DNA of 64,000 bases, taken from positions 7,950,658 to 8,014,657 of the forward strand of contig OY365818.1 in assembly GCA_959347315.1 (NCBI GenBank). Direction: 5' to 3'. A model generated the notes under the pieces. That model had not been told where the DNA came from and did not search any database. It saw nothing but the letters and a program-made list of their open reading frames with translations. Of the stretch, positions 10,870 to 22,252 are shown piece by piece. Position 1 is the first letter of the stretch. Each line of letters begins with the position of its first letter. This DNA comes from Bimastos eiseni. Lineage: Eukaryota > Annelida > Clitellata > Crassiclitellata > Lumbricidae. The position numbers were made by a program, and so were the translations under genes.

Positions 10870-11687
10870 CTGCATAGAAGTTCCTCAGTGGCGTTGGATA
10901 GCGTTGGTTATTTTTGAAAGTAACTTGTTACTGGAACAGACTTTTCTTACAAATAGTCATTTTAGAAAGCGTAACCATAGTAAGTAAAGACTGGTTTATT
11001 TAGAAAATGTAACTAGTCGCTAAAAGATAGTCACCATAGACAAATGTAATTAGTTACTAAAACATCTTTGCTAGTTACTTCCAAAATAAGAAATTTATGC
11101 CTCTACCTTACACCACCCATTAGATGATCCTGCATCGAAATTGAATAGCATTACAATACTCTTCATGGTCACGTTCAAAGCTCAAAGTCATCAAATTTAA
11201 AGTAGAAACTTTAAAAAAACACAAATGGTGCACCTGACTGGAAAAAGGAGATTTAATCTACTCGAATATGACTTCTATGGCACCGTTTCCACAGTGTCTT
11301 TAGTGTCATCATCATAACGTCAAAGAGCCCGGCACTGGTGGCACTTCCAGTTTAACTGAGCAATGTTTCCTAACTGACAAATTCTGTTCTTATTTTTGAC
11401 CGCTGACATCTTGAGTCATGCAACTCTCTGCTTCGTATGGATAGGCTGATTAGTAATTTCATTCGTACTATATATTGTACAGTTTTCGTCGATTGTTGAT
11501 CGCCTCAAGCAATTAGATTGCAATAAAGTTCTAATCTAAATGTATAGGTTCTAGAAAGAAGGACGATATTCGATAGAGCGGAAAAACCAGGTGAGAGGAA
11601 GACGTCGAATTGACTCGACGAAACCTTTTTTTTATAAAAATGATTATTATCTACGGCTTTTGCTTCAGAGTCGATTCAATCTCCCAC

Positions 11688-11838
11688 CTGATCGGCTCCA
11701 ATTTCCGTTACACCTGACTGCGTCCGGATTTGTTTCTATCCGTTCATCGACGTAAGGTGCGTGTTTTCCTTGGAGATTTTCACAAGTATCATTTGGCTCT
11801 AGATCCTGATCGTTGAATTGTTGATGTTGGATGTCGTT
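11688..11838 (-). CDS. SORBS-like gene: exon linking giant exon to SoHo
   Basis: 151-bp exon with acceptor gaaccattgcag|AAC (phase 0) and donor CGATCAG|gtggga (phase 1). It encodes 50 polar, acidic residues (for example FNDQDLEPNDTCENLQ). Its phases fit the giant exon upstream (phase 0) and the SoHo exon downstream (phase 1). This is the key link for regarding the PDZ and SoHo/SH3 parts as one gene. No known domain. Confidence 0.65.
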
Positions 11839-12338
11839 CTGCAATGGTTCATCCAATGACAGTTTAGTCAGATAACAAGAACTATGTAGGCCTACTGAAA
11901 ATGCGCAGCTATCGCACGATGTTTAATTTCTGGTCATTTAAGGAACAGCAAAATGCGTAAAATCTAAAGTTTTATTTTCAATCATGTTAACGGTACAAAA
12001 CATCACAATGCCATCACATAATTATTAGCGCAAAATTTGATTCTAAATTCGACTCTATGTACAGCAATATAATTTTTATTTGTATAGAGAATCTATAAAT
12101 AGCCTAATGTTAATGTAATCTTATATAAGGAGAGATATACACAGACAGACGCGACAGGCAGGCAGGCTGACAGACAGATGTAGGCACATATAGAGGCAGA
12201 CAGAGAGACAAAGACAGTAACAGCGACATATATGGGGAAACAGGAAAGAGACAAAGACGGACATAGACAAATGGACAGGCAGAAACAGATACAGGTTTGC
12301 TAGACAGTCCTTGACTAGTCCGTCTTAGATTCTCCCAC

Positions 12339-15300
12339 CTGCGTTGTGATGTTATCATATGCCAGCGTCTGCGTTGATGGTACTCCTGGTTTATTCTGAA
12401 AGAAATTGGTTTCCACATTCCGTGTCTTATCGACAAACGTCTTCGGACTTGAACACAGAACGGAAGACTTATTTTCGACAGAGGTCGTAGCCTCGATAGA
12501 TACTCTCTTCTTCGTTGCAGACTCTTTTCTGTCATCGTCCTTGTCGCCTAAAGATGACTTAACTGGATGTTTCCCAGAAGAACCTATTGCTTGTCCATTT
12601 CCATTGATTGATATGGGCCACGGTGAACCGTCATTATCAATGCCCATGTTCAACTGATGTCTCTCCCGCCGATATTGACTCGTTTCTTGCGAGTTGGAAT
12701 TGGCAGTGTAGTCTTTAACATTGTCATTGGCGATTACTCCACTTTCCAGCAGCTTTGCCGCTGTGTTGAGTTCTACCCCTGAGAGTGAATTAGTCCCGGT
12801 GTAAGAACCTCTCATATCCCGGTTTATCCGCGTAGGCTGTTGTTGCATGGTGGGCGGCGGTGAAATTTCGGGAAACTTAACTCGATGGGTGTTTACTTTA
12901 TCCGGCGCTGATCCGGAAGGGCTGTGTGGTCGAGGTGGAGTTACATCGATGGCTGGAAGACTGGGATCTGGAGCGTTGAAAACACGGTAGCTATCTGGGG
13001 GTACGCTGGAGAATCTAGAATCGACAGCCCTGATGGGGTGACGTGAGTCGGTGGAACTTGTGTTACTTGCAGCTGGGCTGTCCAGGATTCGATGTGGAAC
13101 GTCCGAACTTAGAGATGCGCTTCGAAGTGGCTTGGAAGTTGCCGCAGCGGCGCCGCTCGGCATGAACTTGATTGGTCGATAGCCGGATGTTTTGGTGAAA
13201 GAAGCCAGCGTGCATGGACTGAACGGGCGACATGTCGGCTCCCAGTTGCGACGGGAAGAGACACCGTTAATGTGCGATTCTGATGAATTCTTCATGGAGG
13301 ACATTCTGCCCTCCTCGGACGAAGAGGCCGTTCCAAGTCGATCCCTTGCAGCAGGGCATTTGCCAACATTTGGAGTGGACTCTAGTCTCGGATGATAAAG
13401 CACAGGTGATGCAGGGATGGTGGGCGGAAACTGCTCATTTAGTTTTTCAAGGGTTACTTTGTGTGGTTCCTTTGTAGCAATAGATTTTTGGGCGAATGAT
13501 GTTTCAGAGCCTGCTCTGTTATCGGGTGAGTTATTGGCTATTGTGGATTTCCAGAGGACCGGAGTTCTTGGCTTTTCAGCTTCTGACTCACCAGAGAGGA
13601 CGATCCGGCTTGCAGACTCGGAATCAAAGTTCGCATAATCATTGACTGTTCCGTAACCATCCGTGTTGGTGCTAGGAGACTGGGCAGAGGCAGAATTTCT
13701 TGACGAGCAGTTGGACAAAACGTTGTTTCCAAAATAGTTCTGAGCACAATCTGAATAGGATATTTCTACTTCTGTGCCAGAGAACGGTGTCGCCGCTTCT
13801 TGGTTGTATGAATTTGATGAAGAGACGGCAATTGGATCAGCCCTGAACGAGTTGAGACCGGTTGGTAGTGCAGTCGCGTGTGTGTTGGTCGATAAAATAT
13901 AAGGTGACAGGGATCTGTTGCTCTTAAGCGTGTCGGTCTGACTGTGACTTGTTGAATCCAAATTGGAATAGTTACTGGATAGCAAAGAGGCGTTTGCAGA
14001 CTTTACGCATACCACCGGGTCTGTTCTCGGATTGATCTCTGCGTCCGAAGAAACTATTTGCAGGGGACCTTTACGCCCTACAGAAAGTGACTCTTTAGCT
14101 GCTTGATTGACTAAGCTAGAAATGGGGACTGCCTGCTTAGCAACAGAAGCCGTCGAACTGAACTGGTTTGACCATATGCTGTCCAAGCTTGTTAGCCCCG
14201 TGGAACCATTTGCCAAACAACTTGCAGGGGGCTGCGCATGAGCGCATTTTTGAGCGATGCAACCAACGAACTGGGTCTGTGAGTCGAGGTCCGATTTTCT
14301 TATCTCCGGAGCACCACCTGCCCAGGAGCTTGCAGTTGTTTCCGCGTGAAACAGATTTTTGCCAGAACAAGCATTGAATCTCGTCTGTTGTTTAGAGACT
14401 GCGGTGACATTGGAGCAAGAGCTGGCAGATGGTTCGAACGATTGGCTCTCGATGATATTTTGAGTTTTTCTGTTTCCACCGGCAGTTGTTGGACCTTGTA
14501 ACATGTCAAAATCCAAGGAACTTGCAGACGTATGCCCATTGGACTCAAGATTATTCCACCCGGAGTTTAGTCTTTCTATTGGTTCTTTGGAGCCAGAAGA
14601 CGTTTGGGTAGAGCTCTTACAGCACGTATCAAAGTCAATAAGATCCTCCGACCTATTTGTTGAAGGTTTTGCACAAGCAAGGTCCAAGCGAGACTCTTTA
14701 TCGAAGGCATTCCAACCATTTTCGTACCCCGTCGAAGCAATTTCATTATAATTTCGAAATGAACTGTCTTGAGATATGTCTTTATTGAGGAGACTCGGGG
14801 ACTTGCGTCTGGTTTCAATCGTGCCATATACTTCAAAAGTTCCACCGTTTAAAGCATCTGGTTTGTGGGTCAACTGCTCTGAATCACTATTCAGTCGATA
14901 AGTAGGCACATAAGCATTCTTGGAAGGTTCGGCGATAGATAGAATTGTCGTTGATGGTGCCTCGCACCCTATGGCCTCTCCCATGTTAACGTTTGACCGA
15001 GTCCGAACGGCCTCCACGGGCATAGGACTTAATGATCTGTGACGGTTGGGCTCCGCGGAGGACATCGAAGATTGGAGGGTAATTGAACTTACGGACTTGT
15101 ACCCGGTTGAGTCAATCCGACTCGATTTAGGAGACTCGAAATTCATGGAATCAACGGACTTGTGACCAGGTAAACCAGGTAAACCTGAACTGTAGGTAAC
15201 TGCATTTGGCAAGTCATTTAGAAGGACGGTTGAATTATTGCTGTTTAACCAGTCGCTTCGAGGAAGTGATTGAGGTGAAGTGTTTGTAATTACGTCGGTT

Positions 15301-16357
15301 GAGATCTTACTGTCTGTTTTTAGATCGGAGTAGTCATTGGATCTCCAAACATCGTCTGGATATACTGATCCTGATCTTGATGTCTCTTGTATGATCAGTG
15401 AGCCAAATGATTCACAGCCAGCATTTATAATTGGCTGTGACACCACTTTCGCATCCTGGCCCAGAATCCCTGGCATCTGCAATCCATATCCATAACGATT
15501 TCTTACAGATTCCGACTGCGTAGGTGCAACTGGCTTGGATTTGTTCGTCCATGGAGCCAACGAAGATGACCGAATGACTAGTGGGCTCCGCGAACTACCT
15601 GATGAGTCAACCAATGGTAGAGAAGTACGCCTGTAGTCTGCGTTGCCATTCGTCTGGCTGTGATTACCTGCAGATTCTTCCTCCCTCGAAGTTTCAAAAC
15701 CGGCCGCGACGCTTCTGACCCCTTTGCTACAAGCAAGACCTGCACCACTATCGCTGAAAGTGCTTAACGCTGAACTAGGACGCGGAAGAATGGACAAATT
15801 AGCAGGCAACTGCAACTCAAGCTTGCCCAAAGACATCAAACTTTCCTTAGGCTCTTCCACGGTTGACCCAAGTAGCTTGGCTTCAGCGTCGACCTTGACC
15901 CTTACCTTAGAAAGGTCTTCCGCCGATACGCCTCGTTGTTCCCTTTTGACTTCGTAAGGAGTGTAACTGAAACTCGAGGATTTGACGACGCTCTGTGTTC
16001 CAGTGATTCCGTAGCGATTCGACTTCTGTGGCGCCACTGGGCTCCTGCTTCTGTTCGACTGAAACTCCGAAACAAAAGATGTGCCTTCAACCGATCCCGC
16101 CCTGCGGTTCTCACAACTGGACCGGAAGTCCAGGCTCAGACATCGGTCCTGAGACGAGTCTCTGGATCCTCCTCGCTGGACTAATCCCGAGGGAAGACCG
16201 GAAGCGGAAGACCACGTCTGGCTGGAGGAAGTCTTCGCAGATGAAGTGACGCCGCCTTGGTTTCCATTCGACGCAAAGGTCAAGCCTTGACCCGACCCAG
16301 ATGCTGAATTCCTCGAGGGTGAGCAGGCGTCTGTAGGTCGGCTTCTCTGAGCGTTCA
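12339..16357 (-). CDS. SORBS-like gene: giant 4,019-bp Ser-rich exon
   Basis: A single uninterrupted exon of 1,339 codons: acceptor gttgcttttag|TG AAC (phase 1), donor ACGCAG|gtggga (phase 0). The frame is open throughout, in a region where other frames are not. The protein is disordered in character: very rich in Ser, Asn, Thr and Gly, with scattered basic-proline patches (TPPRPHSPSG, YRPIKFMPSG) and a basic patch near its end (ATKKRVS). No catalytic or folded domain was recognised. If the donor is not used, translation stops eight codons later (stop at 12315-12317 region) with tail GESKTD, giving a shorter isoform. Giant disordered exons next to a PDZ occur in synaptopodin-2-type Z-disc proteins, so a separate PDZ gene ending here is the alternative reading. 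Confidence 0.85.
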
Positions 16358-16721
16358 CTAAAAGCAACAGCGCATTAAGTAAATGATATGGATGTAACGT
16401 AAACAATACAACTATATATGATGCACATAATTCAAGGTGCCGAGGTGAACATTAGTAATCTAGCAATGTTAACTTAAACCATGTGTGTTGACATGCGCTT
16501 TATTAGAAGAAATAACGCGAATTCTAATGCATACTACTGAATGTACTAGATTTTCTATGCTTAACAAGAACACTATGCTGTGCTTTGGGTTCGTGTGCAC
16601 TTTTCTCTCTCAATATGTTCCGTAGACTATACTTTGCTACGTCTACCACCAGATGTTCATTCCTGGGGACAGAAATAGAGTGCCTATATATAACGTACAT
16701 TTTTACTTCCTGGAGGATAAC

Positions 16722-16835
16722 TCTATTTATACAGCGCCTAAATAATGGAGACCGTGACGTGGCCAAAACTCCCACGGCACCAATTTCGCTCATTGCGGAA
16801 AAGATGCTTAGCCCTGGGCCTTCAAACTGGTGCTT
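16722..16835 (+). repeat. Fragment of dispersed tagcgcc-type repeat (family C)
   Basis: It begins tatacagcgcctaaataatg and runs to the cccacggcaccaatttcgctcattg block. It ends close to the donor of the 17084-16845 exon. Assigned by the shared head only. Confidence 0.35.
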
Positions 16836-16844
16836 CATTGGTAC

Positions 16845-17084
16845 CTGGCGACTGAAGTTTATCAACTCCAGATGAGCTGCTGGATGATAAGCCAAGTTCG
16901 TTGCTGAGGTGAGTGTGGTCTCTCGTCTCTTCTCCTCTTTCTCCTCCTCCTTCTCCCAATTCCTTTCTTCCTCTTCGCCTTCCTCTTTCTTCTCCGATTT
17001 CTTCATTTGCCGAAGGCGAAGAAGTCGTTGGAATATTGAAAGTGACCTGCTTGTAGCCTTTTCCAGATTTCATTCTCGTTGGTC
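16845..17084 (-). CDS. SORBS-like gene: exon before the giant exon
   Basis: 240-bp exon, phase 1 at both ends: acceptor cactacaccgcag|GA, donor CGCCAG|gtacca. It encodes PTRMKSGKGYKQVTFNIP, then a long Glu/Arg/Gly-rich charged run, then SNELGLSSSSSSGVDKLQSP. It joins the giant exon as G+TG (Val). The KGYKQVTFNIP start is the only part that looks conserved in type; no domain assigned. Confidence 0.72.
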
Positions 17085-17104
17085 CTGCGGTGTAGTGTAA
17101 CAAG

Positions 17105-17554
17105 TAAATATACACCTAGTGACTATGAGTACTATGACTAGAAAACTTCTATAGCACCGCCATAATCATGCACAAGGCATCAATCGACGACGCACCAAAA
17201 AAATTCGAAGTCAGATCAAATCCAAAAGGTCAGTCCTAAAAGACAGAAAGACAGTCTTAGGAGGATAGGCAAGGGTGAGCAAGGTGAGCAGCATGGATGA
17301 GCAGCAAGGGTTGGCAATGTAATATAACGTAAATATACACCTAGTGACTATGAGTACTATGACTAGAAAACTTCTATAGCACCGCCATAATCATGCACAA
17401 GGCATCAATCGACGACGCACCAAAAAAATTCGAAGTCAGATCAAATCCAAAAGGTCAGTCCTAAAAGACAGAAAGACAGTCTTAGGAGGATAGGCAAGGG
17501 TGAGCAAGGTGAGCAGCATGGATGAGCAGCAAGGGTTGGCAATGTAATATAACG
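17105..17554. repeat. Perfect 225-bp tandem duplication
   Basis: 17105-17329 and 17330-17554 appear identical over the whole unit (taaatatacacctagtgac to ggcaatgtaatataacg). It lies in the intron just upstream of the 17084 acceptor. The lack of divergence implies a very recent duplication or an assembly artefact. Confidence 0.9.
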
Positions 17555-18265
17555 CAAATTTGAGGTTATGATTTCTATAGGTTGATGTTGCATGGGATAA
17601 TGTCGTGTAAGGAATTGATGTCCAATACCGTAATGAAAGGTAATGTGCATGTAACTTAGCATAAATGTTATTCGAAGTAACAACATACAACGCGGCGTAA
17701 AGCAATGTAACATAATGCATAGTAGAATTGTAATTAAGATGGATATCAATTGAAGCGACAATCCCATTTAAAAATGAATTATTGCTCGAGTGAGAACAGT
17801 TTCTAGTTGCCCGTTTGAAATGTGTCAGACGATGCTTATTCAGGAGCGTCTACACCATAGAAGTTCTCAAGCAAATGCTCCATCCCAGAAATAGGGGAGG
17901 GGAGGTCTCCGTGAGATGAGAAATTATAGGATGTTATTTTTTTAAATTGTAATAATACCGTTAAAAATCTCTAATTATCTGCAGTTGAACTATGTATGCG
18001 ACATTAACTTATTCAGTCTAATACTCATCCCTATCCCCCAGAGCTAAGCATCTTTTAGTCAGTCAAAATTAGGGTGGGGTTGCTCCAATGACTTCGGGGG
18101 TGAAAGACGCCCTGTGCTTATCCGAGATTCAACTCCGAAAAGCCGCCATCAATGTGGAACCGTTAACCATATACGCTATGACCACTGCAGCTAGCCCGGT
18201 CAGGGATATAATGTCAAAATGGTATCACAGTTGTAGAAATGTGTTAGGTCATCGTTAAAACTGAC

Positions 18266-18484
18266 CAAAGGGTGACCAGATGACAGGATCTGAGTTGGTT
18301 CGTGTGTGGACGGGACTTGGACAAGGGCTGGGGGTCTTGAGGACGTGCTTTCGACCGTCGATGACCTGGATGATGCTCCCTTGAGAGTCGGAGGTCGAGG
18401 TGGACAGCTCGCCGTCACTCGGACACTGACGAGTACCGCCGCTCAGCGATGACCGCGAGCTGAAACTATCGCTGGAGCCGAATT
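18266..18484 (-). CDS. SORBS-like gene: Ser-rich exon after PDZ
   Basis: 219-bp exon with acceptor gcatttcacag|AA (phase 1) and donor CCTTTG|gtcagt (phase 1). It encodes FGSSDSFSSRSSLSGG, then a hydrophobic strand-like stretch (SIIQVIDGRKHVLKTPSP) and HTRTNSDPVIWSPF. Phases fit both neighbours exactly. A run such as RTNSDP is a typical 14-3-3/kinase-site style motif (inference). Not recognised as a domain. Confidence 0.75.
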
Positions 18485-18584
18485 CTGTGAAATGCAGATT
18501 TGCTAGTCTTGGAAAATAGATCGTCGAGATCGATCAGAATCGGAAGCAAAAGTCATGATGAAGTCGAAGATGTTGATGTCCTGA

Positions 18585-18618
18585 TGATGATGGTGATGGT
18601 GGTGATGGTGACGGTGAC

Positions 18619-18652
<34 letters not shown>

Positions 18653-18731
18653 GTGATGGTGATGGTGATGGTGACGGTGACGGTGACGGTAACGGTGACG
18701 GTGACGGTGACGGTGACGGTGACGGTGACGG

Positions 18732-18776
<45 letters not shown>

Positions 18777-19040
18777 TGATGATGCAGAACAAGATTACGG
18801 ATAGGGAATAAGAAAACGATGACGATGACGATGACGATGATGATGATGATGATGCAGAACAAGATTACGGATAGGGAATAAGAAAACGATGAGCATGACG
18901 ATGACAATGATGATGACGACGACGATGATGATTGTGATTGCATTCAAGATCATATATGATTGTGAATATGATGATGATGACGATGATAATGAGATGGTGA
19001 CGATGACGAAGATGACGGTGGTGGTGATGATGGACTAAAG
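18585..19040. repeat. GATGGT/GACGGT minisatellite with a 70-bp higher-order duplication
   Basis: (gatgat), (gacggt) and (gacgat) runs fill the intron upstream of the 18484 acceptor. The block gcagaacaagattacggata, with the following gggaataagaaaacgatga, occurs twice at a 70-bp offset (18784 and 18854). The poly-His/poly-Thr/poly-Val frames here are repeat artefacts. Confidence 0.85.
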
Positions 19041-19068
19041 AGATGATGAGGATGGGAGGAGGAGGAAC

Positions 19069-19145
19069 CTGGGCTGCTGTTGATGTGGTTGAGGTGGTTA
19101 AGAATGTTCGATTCTCCTGATGTAGGTCGATACGTTTCGTTTCTC
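19069..19145 (-). CDS. SORBS-like gene: small exon following PDZ
   Basis: 77-bp exon with acceptor tgatcatcatag|G (phase 2) and donor CCCAG|gttcct (phase 1). It encodes RNETYRPTSGESNILNHLNH and INSSP. It completes the split Arg of the PDZ exon (CG+G), and its last base joins AA of the next exon to give Glu. The exact double phase fit supports it. Confidence 0.65.
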
Positions 19146-19484
19146 CTATGATGATCAAAAGAGTTAACAGAACCACAAGAGTAACGTTATGTCCCCTTGC
19201 TAGTTTAAAAACCAATCAGTCAATAAAGTAATTAACCACATAAGAATTCTAAATCTCATTAGTCTAACGTTGTTAATCAGCTTCCTCACTTAAGTTGACA
19301 GCTTTAACGAAAATTCACAATAAAAAGAGCGATGTGATTCAATACGAACATGGATAGCAACAGTGATTATGAAATTGAAGGCAGACGTGACAGCGACAAT
19401 CAAAGTGGATATAAAAGTTGAAGTTAAAATCACAAAGAAAATGAAAGTGAAAATGCAAGAGCTCGTTAAAGTACGGCTACAAAC

Positions 19485-19636
19485 CGCTTCAGTTCGAGGA
19501 TTAATAGGTCGTTGGCTGAGCGCAGTTGAGTCGTTGCTTCTTCGTGCTTTAACTCAGACGTACTGTTTCCATTAATAGAGATCACAGGGTCACCTTCCTG
19601 TACGCCACAGATATAGGCTTTGCTGTTCTTGCTAAC
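19485..19636 (-). CDS. SORBS-like gene: C-terminal half of a PDZ domain
   Basis: 152-bp exon with acceptor ttacatgcag|GTT (phase 0) and donor AAGCG|gtttgt (phase 2). Translation: VSKNSKAYICGVQEGDPVIS followed by INGNSTSELKHEEATTQLRS and a terminal strand LLILELKR. This is the beta3-alphaA-beta4-alphaB-beta6 part of a PDZ: SKA, the GVQEGD turn, the INGxS strand, the H-E-E-A helix and the final L-x-L strand. The closest style is the PDZ of PDLIM/Zasp and synaptopodin-2 proteins, which sit at actin Z-discs. The carboxylate-binding GF loop would be in an upstream exon not found with confidence. Confidence 0.85.
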
Positions 19637-19659
19637 CTGCATGTAATACAAAACAGCGA

Positions 19660-19795
19660 GCTACTTCTGAATCTGTGGACTGGGTTTGGAACAATAATAA
19701 GCATACGCTTTTGTCAAGACTGGGATTGGAACAATGATGAACATATTATATCTTTGTCGAGACTGGACCTGAAATATTATATCTTCTTAAGGCGG
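19660..19795. repeat. Degenerate tandem repeat, unit about 45-50 bp
   Basis: Units beginning actgggtttggaacaat, actgggattggaacaat and actggacctgaaat follow each other in the intron upstream of the PDZ half-exon. Confidence 0.5.
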
Positions 19796-20159
19796 TGCCA
19801 CATAATTATTCCGAAGTATATAGTGCCAACTGCAACAATATATAATTTCGTAGACTGGCATTCTTGATGCGTTTCCTGATGGCGCTGCTTGAGGGTGTGC
19901 GATAGAGTATGGAGTGGACCTTTAAGTGCCAACAGATGCGTCTCATTCTAAGCATCGTGGACAGCAAGAAGCGATGATGCAGCTGTTGCTTTCTCTGAAA
20001 CAGACGCTATGAATAGGAATCAAATTCCTCGATATGAGATTGATGGTACGTGCTTGGTACTACGATTGATGGCACGCCATGGTACTGCGTACATGCCAGT
20101 CATTGCAGACGGTCAAACGCAGTAATTGAATGGTACAGATGAGTGACAAACCAAATATA

Positions 20160-20480
20160 ATCAAAATCAGGATAATCATCACCATCACAATCATCATCTT
20201 CTTCTTCTACTTCCTCTTTTCTTCTTCTACTACTGCTACTTCCACTACTCCCCCTACTCCACCTCTTCCCCACCTTTCCTCCACAACAACAACTACCACT
20301 ACTACTTCCCCTACTCCCCTAATACTACTACTACTACTTCTTCTTCTTCTTCTTTTCTTCTTCGTCTTCCCCTCTTCTTTTTCTCCTAAATCCTTCTTCC
20401 TCTTCTTCTTCCTCTTCTTCTTCTACTAAATCCTCCTCTTTCCTCTTCCCTTTCTTCTTCTTTCTCCTTCTCCTCCTATT
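20160..20480. repeat. TTC/TCC/ACT pyrimidine-rich low-complexity block
   Basis: About 320 bp of cttcttcttc, ctactactac and similar triplets. The apparent frames (poly-Thr, poly-Leu, poly-Phe) have no coding support. Confidence 0.8.
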
Positions 20481-20903
20481 TTCATTCTGTCGACTACTGA
20501 AAATATTTCATTGATTCTCTAATCTCTTCGCTCTGGTCACAGTTTTTGCTGATGATATACAGGCTTCTTTCCATGATCCTCTTTCAGATCAGCCCATTCT
20601 TACTGGCCGCATTGAGGCCCCCTCTCGTGGCTTAGGTCTGTAGATATCTTCATATCTCCTCTTTCTCAATTCATCCAAAACTCAACTCATCTAGTTTATT
20701 ACTAATCAACAACTTCAGAAATGTTGATCTTTTACTTTTCGCTGGAAAGGCTCACCTTTTATAAGTGAACGGTATATAAACTATATTGTACATCTGTAAT
20801 TAGAACACACCTGTAATTTGACCATGACCAGAAAAACAGAAAGAGACAATCAATTATTCTGATAACCCTTTTGACCCCAACAGCAGGTGTTTGTCCATTA
20901 TAC

Positions 20904-20979
20904 CCGCTCGGCTCTCCTCGCCTGCTCATAAGAAGCGTTTGAACTGTCGGATACTCCTGACGAATCGACATGACGTGAC
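20904..20979 (-). CDS. Candidate first PDZ exon of the SORBS-like gene
   Basis: Minus-strand ATG at 20969-20971 begins MSIRQEYPTVQTLLMSRRGE and runs to the candidate donor GAGCGG|gtataa (phase 2). The pattern T-L-L-M-S-x-x-G-x-P-x-G resembles the first strand and loop entry of synaptopodin-2/PDLIM PDZ domains (I-x-M-T-G-G-x-P-W-G-F). It ends phase 2 while the next recognised exon starts phase 0, so a further exon carrying the GF-loop remainder would have to lie between. Tentative. Confidence 0.35.
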
Positions 20980-22252
20980 CTTTCTAAGAGTAGAGTTAAT
21001 GCGGAAAGTCCTGTCCATCGCCGATCATCGTTTCCCGTTGCACTTACATCTGCGACGATGAACTTTATTTTATGATTAATTTCATCCCCATCGGAGCTTC
21101 TCGTTTTACATCTCTAGGGAATAGTAGTCAGCGAAATATGGGCCTTGCTGCCGCTGCTACTACTACTGACATTACTCTCATTACCCAGGGACATCATTTG
21201 AGGCGTGGGGGCATTTGCCCCACCCCATGAATTTCCAGATTTAGATTATAGTACGTGCAAATTTCCATACATTGTCATAATTCAATAGCCATATTAAATA
21301 ATAAATCTAATTGAATTTCATATATTAACATTATATCATATCACAGGTGCTTCTAATTGAATAATTTCACTCTTGAAAACTGTATCAGCGTTTTTGCCTA
21401 CACAAGATTTAACAAATTAAATCTTTTGGCACTACTGAAAACGCAAAAACCAAGACAAATTTAAAGCAACTCCCGTCCCCGTCGAAAGAAAACTTCTTGC
21501 TTGCCCCTCTCTGAAAGAAGATGAAATTATGTCCCTGTCACGACCACCACTACCACTTTCACTACCATCACTGCTACCTTTACCGATACGACAACAACAG
21601 CAGCTATAGTACTAACACTACAACTACCACCACTATTACCGTCTGTATCAGTACGGATACTACCTGTCACGCACGACACTCTGGACGATGGCGCTATATA
21701 AAAGTCATCGACCGGCAGCACAGGCGTGGGAGGACTACGGATGAAGCTGTGTCTACCTGAAACCTGAGAAAGGAGACCTCAATGGGTTCCCGGAGGCAAA
21801 CGGCCTCAATACAGACGGCGAGAAATATGCAAATAGCAACGGAGTGTCAAGCAACGAAACCCGACACCTCGAGGCAGACGGTAGAGGCGCTTGCCCTTAC
21901 CTCCTCTGCGACCCATGGACAAGAAATTCTAGAACCAGCTGAAAATCTGGTTTGAACCGGCCCGTTGACACGGATCATGAATAGGGGATAATTCCGATAC
22001 CAACGGCGCAATCTGTTAGGCGGTATAATTGTGGTAATGGAATTCAATGACACTAATAAGGCCCAGCCATAACAGCCGCTAGTCAAATAGTAACTGGACG
22101 CCCCTAGGGATGTGACGTTACGCTAGGGACGCCAAGACCCGACCAACCACGGTTTAGGAATAGTTTCAGCAGACGATTTGTCGTCCAATAGAGATACGAG
22201 TTTTGCGTTTGGGATGGCGAAGGAAATCGCCTCTAGAAGGATTCATATAGGA

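Noticed and set aside
12406..16249. Plus-strand frames of 60-85 codons across 12.4-16.2 kb
   Set aside because: Shadows of the 4-kb minus-strand exon; short, non-overlapping and with no splice logic.
18500..19215. Poly-His/Thr/Val frames overlapping the SORBS-like intron
   Set aside because: GATGGT/GACGGT minisatellite. Only the small splice-flanked exon 19069-19145 inside this span is kept.
20540..20640. Reverse-transcriptase-like FADDI on the plus strand
   Set aside because: A single five-residue match with no other RT motif around it; chance cannot be excluded.
21190..21520. Transposon-like inverted ends (gggggcatttgcccc)
   Set aside because: Only a short internal palindrome; no matching distal terminal repeat or target duplication could be found by eye.
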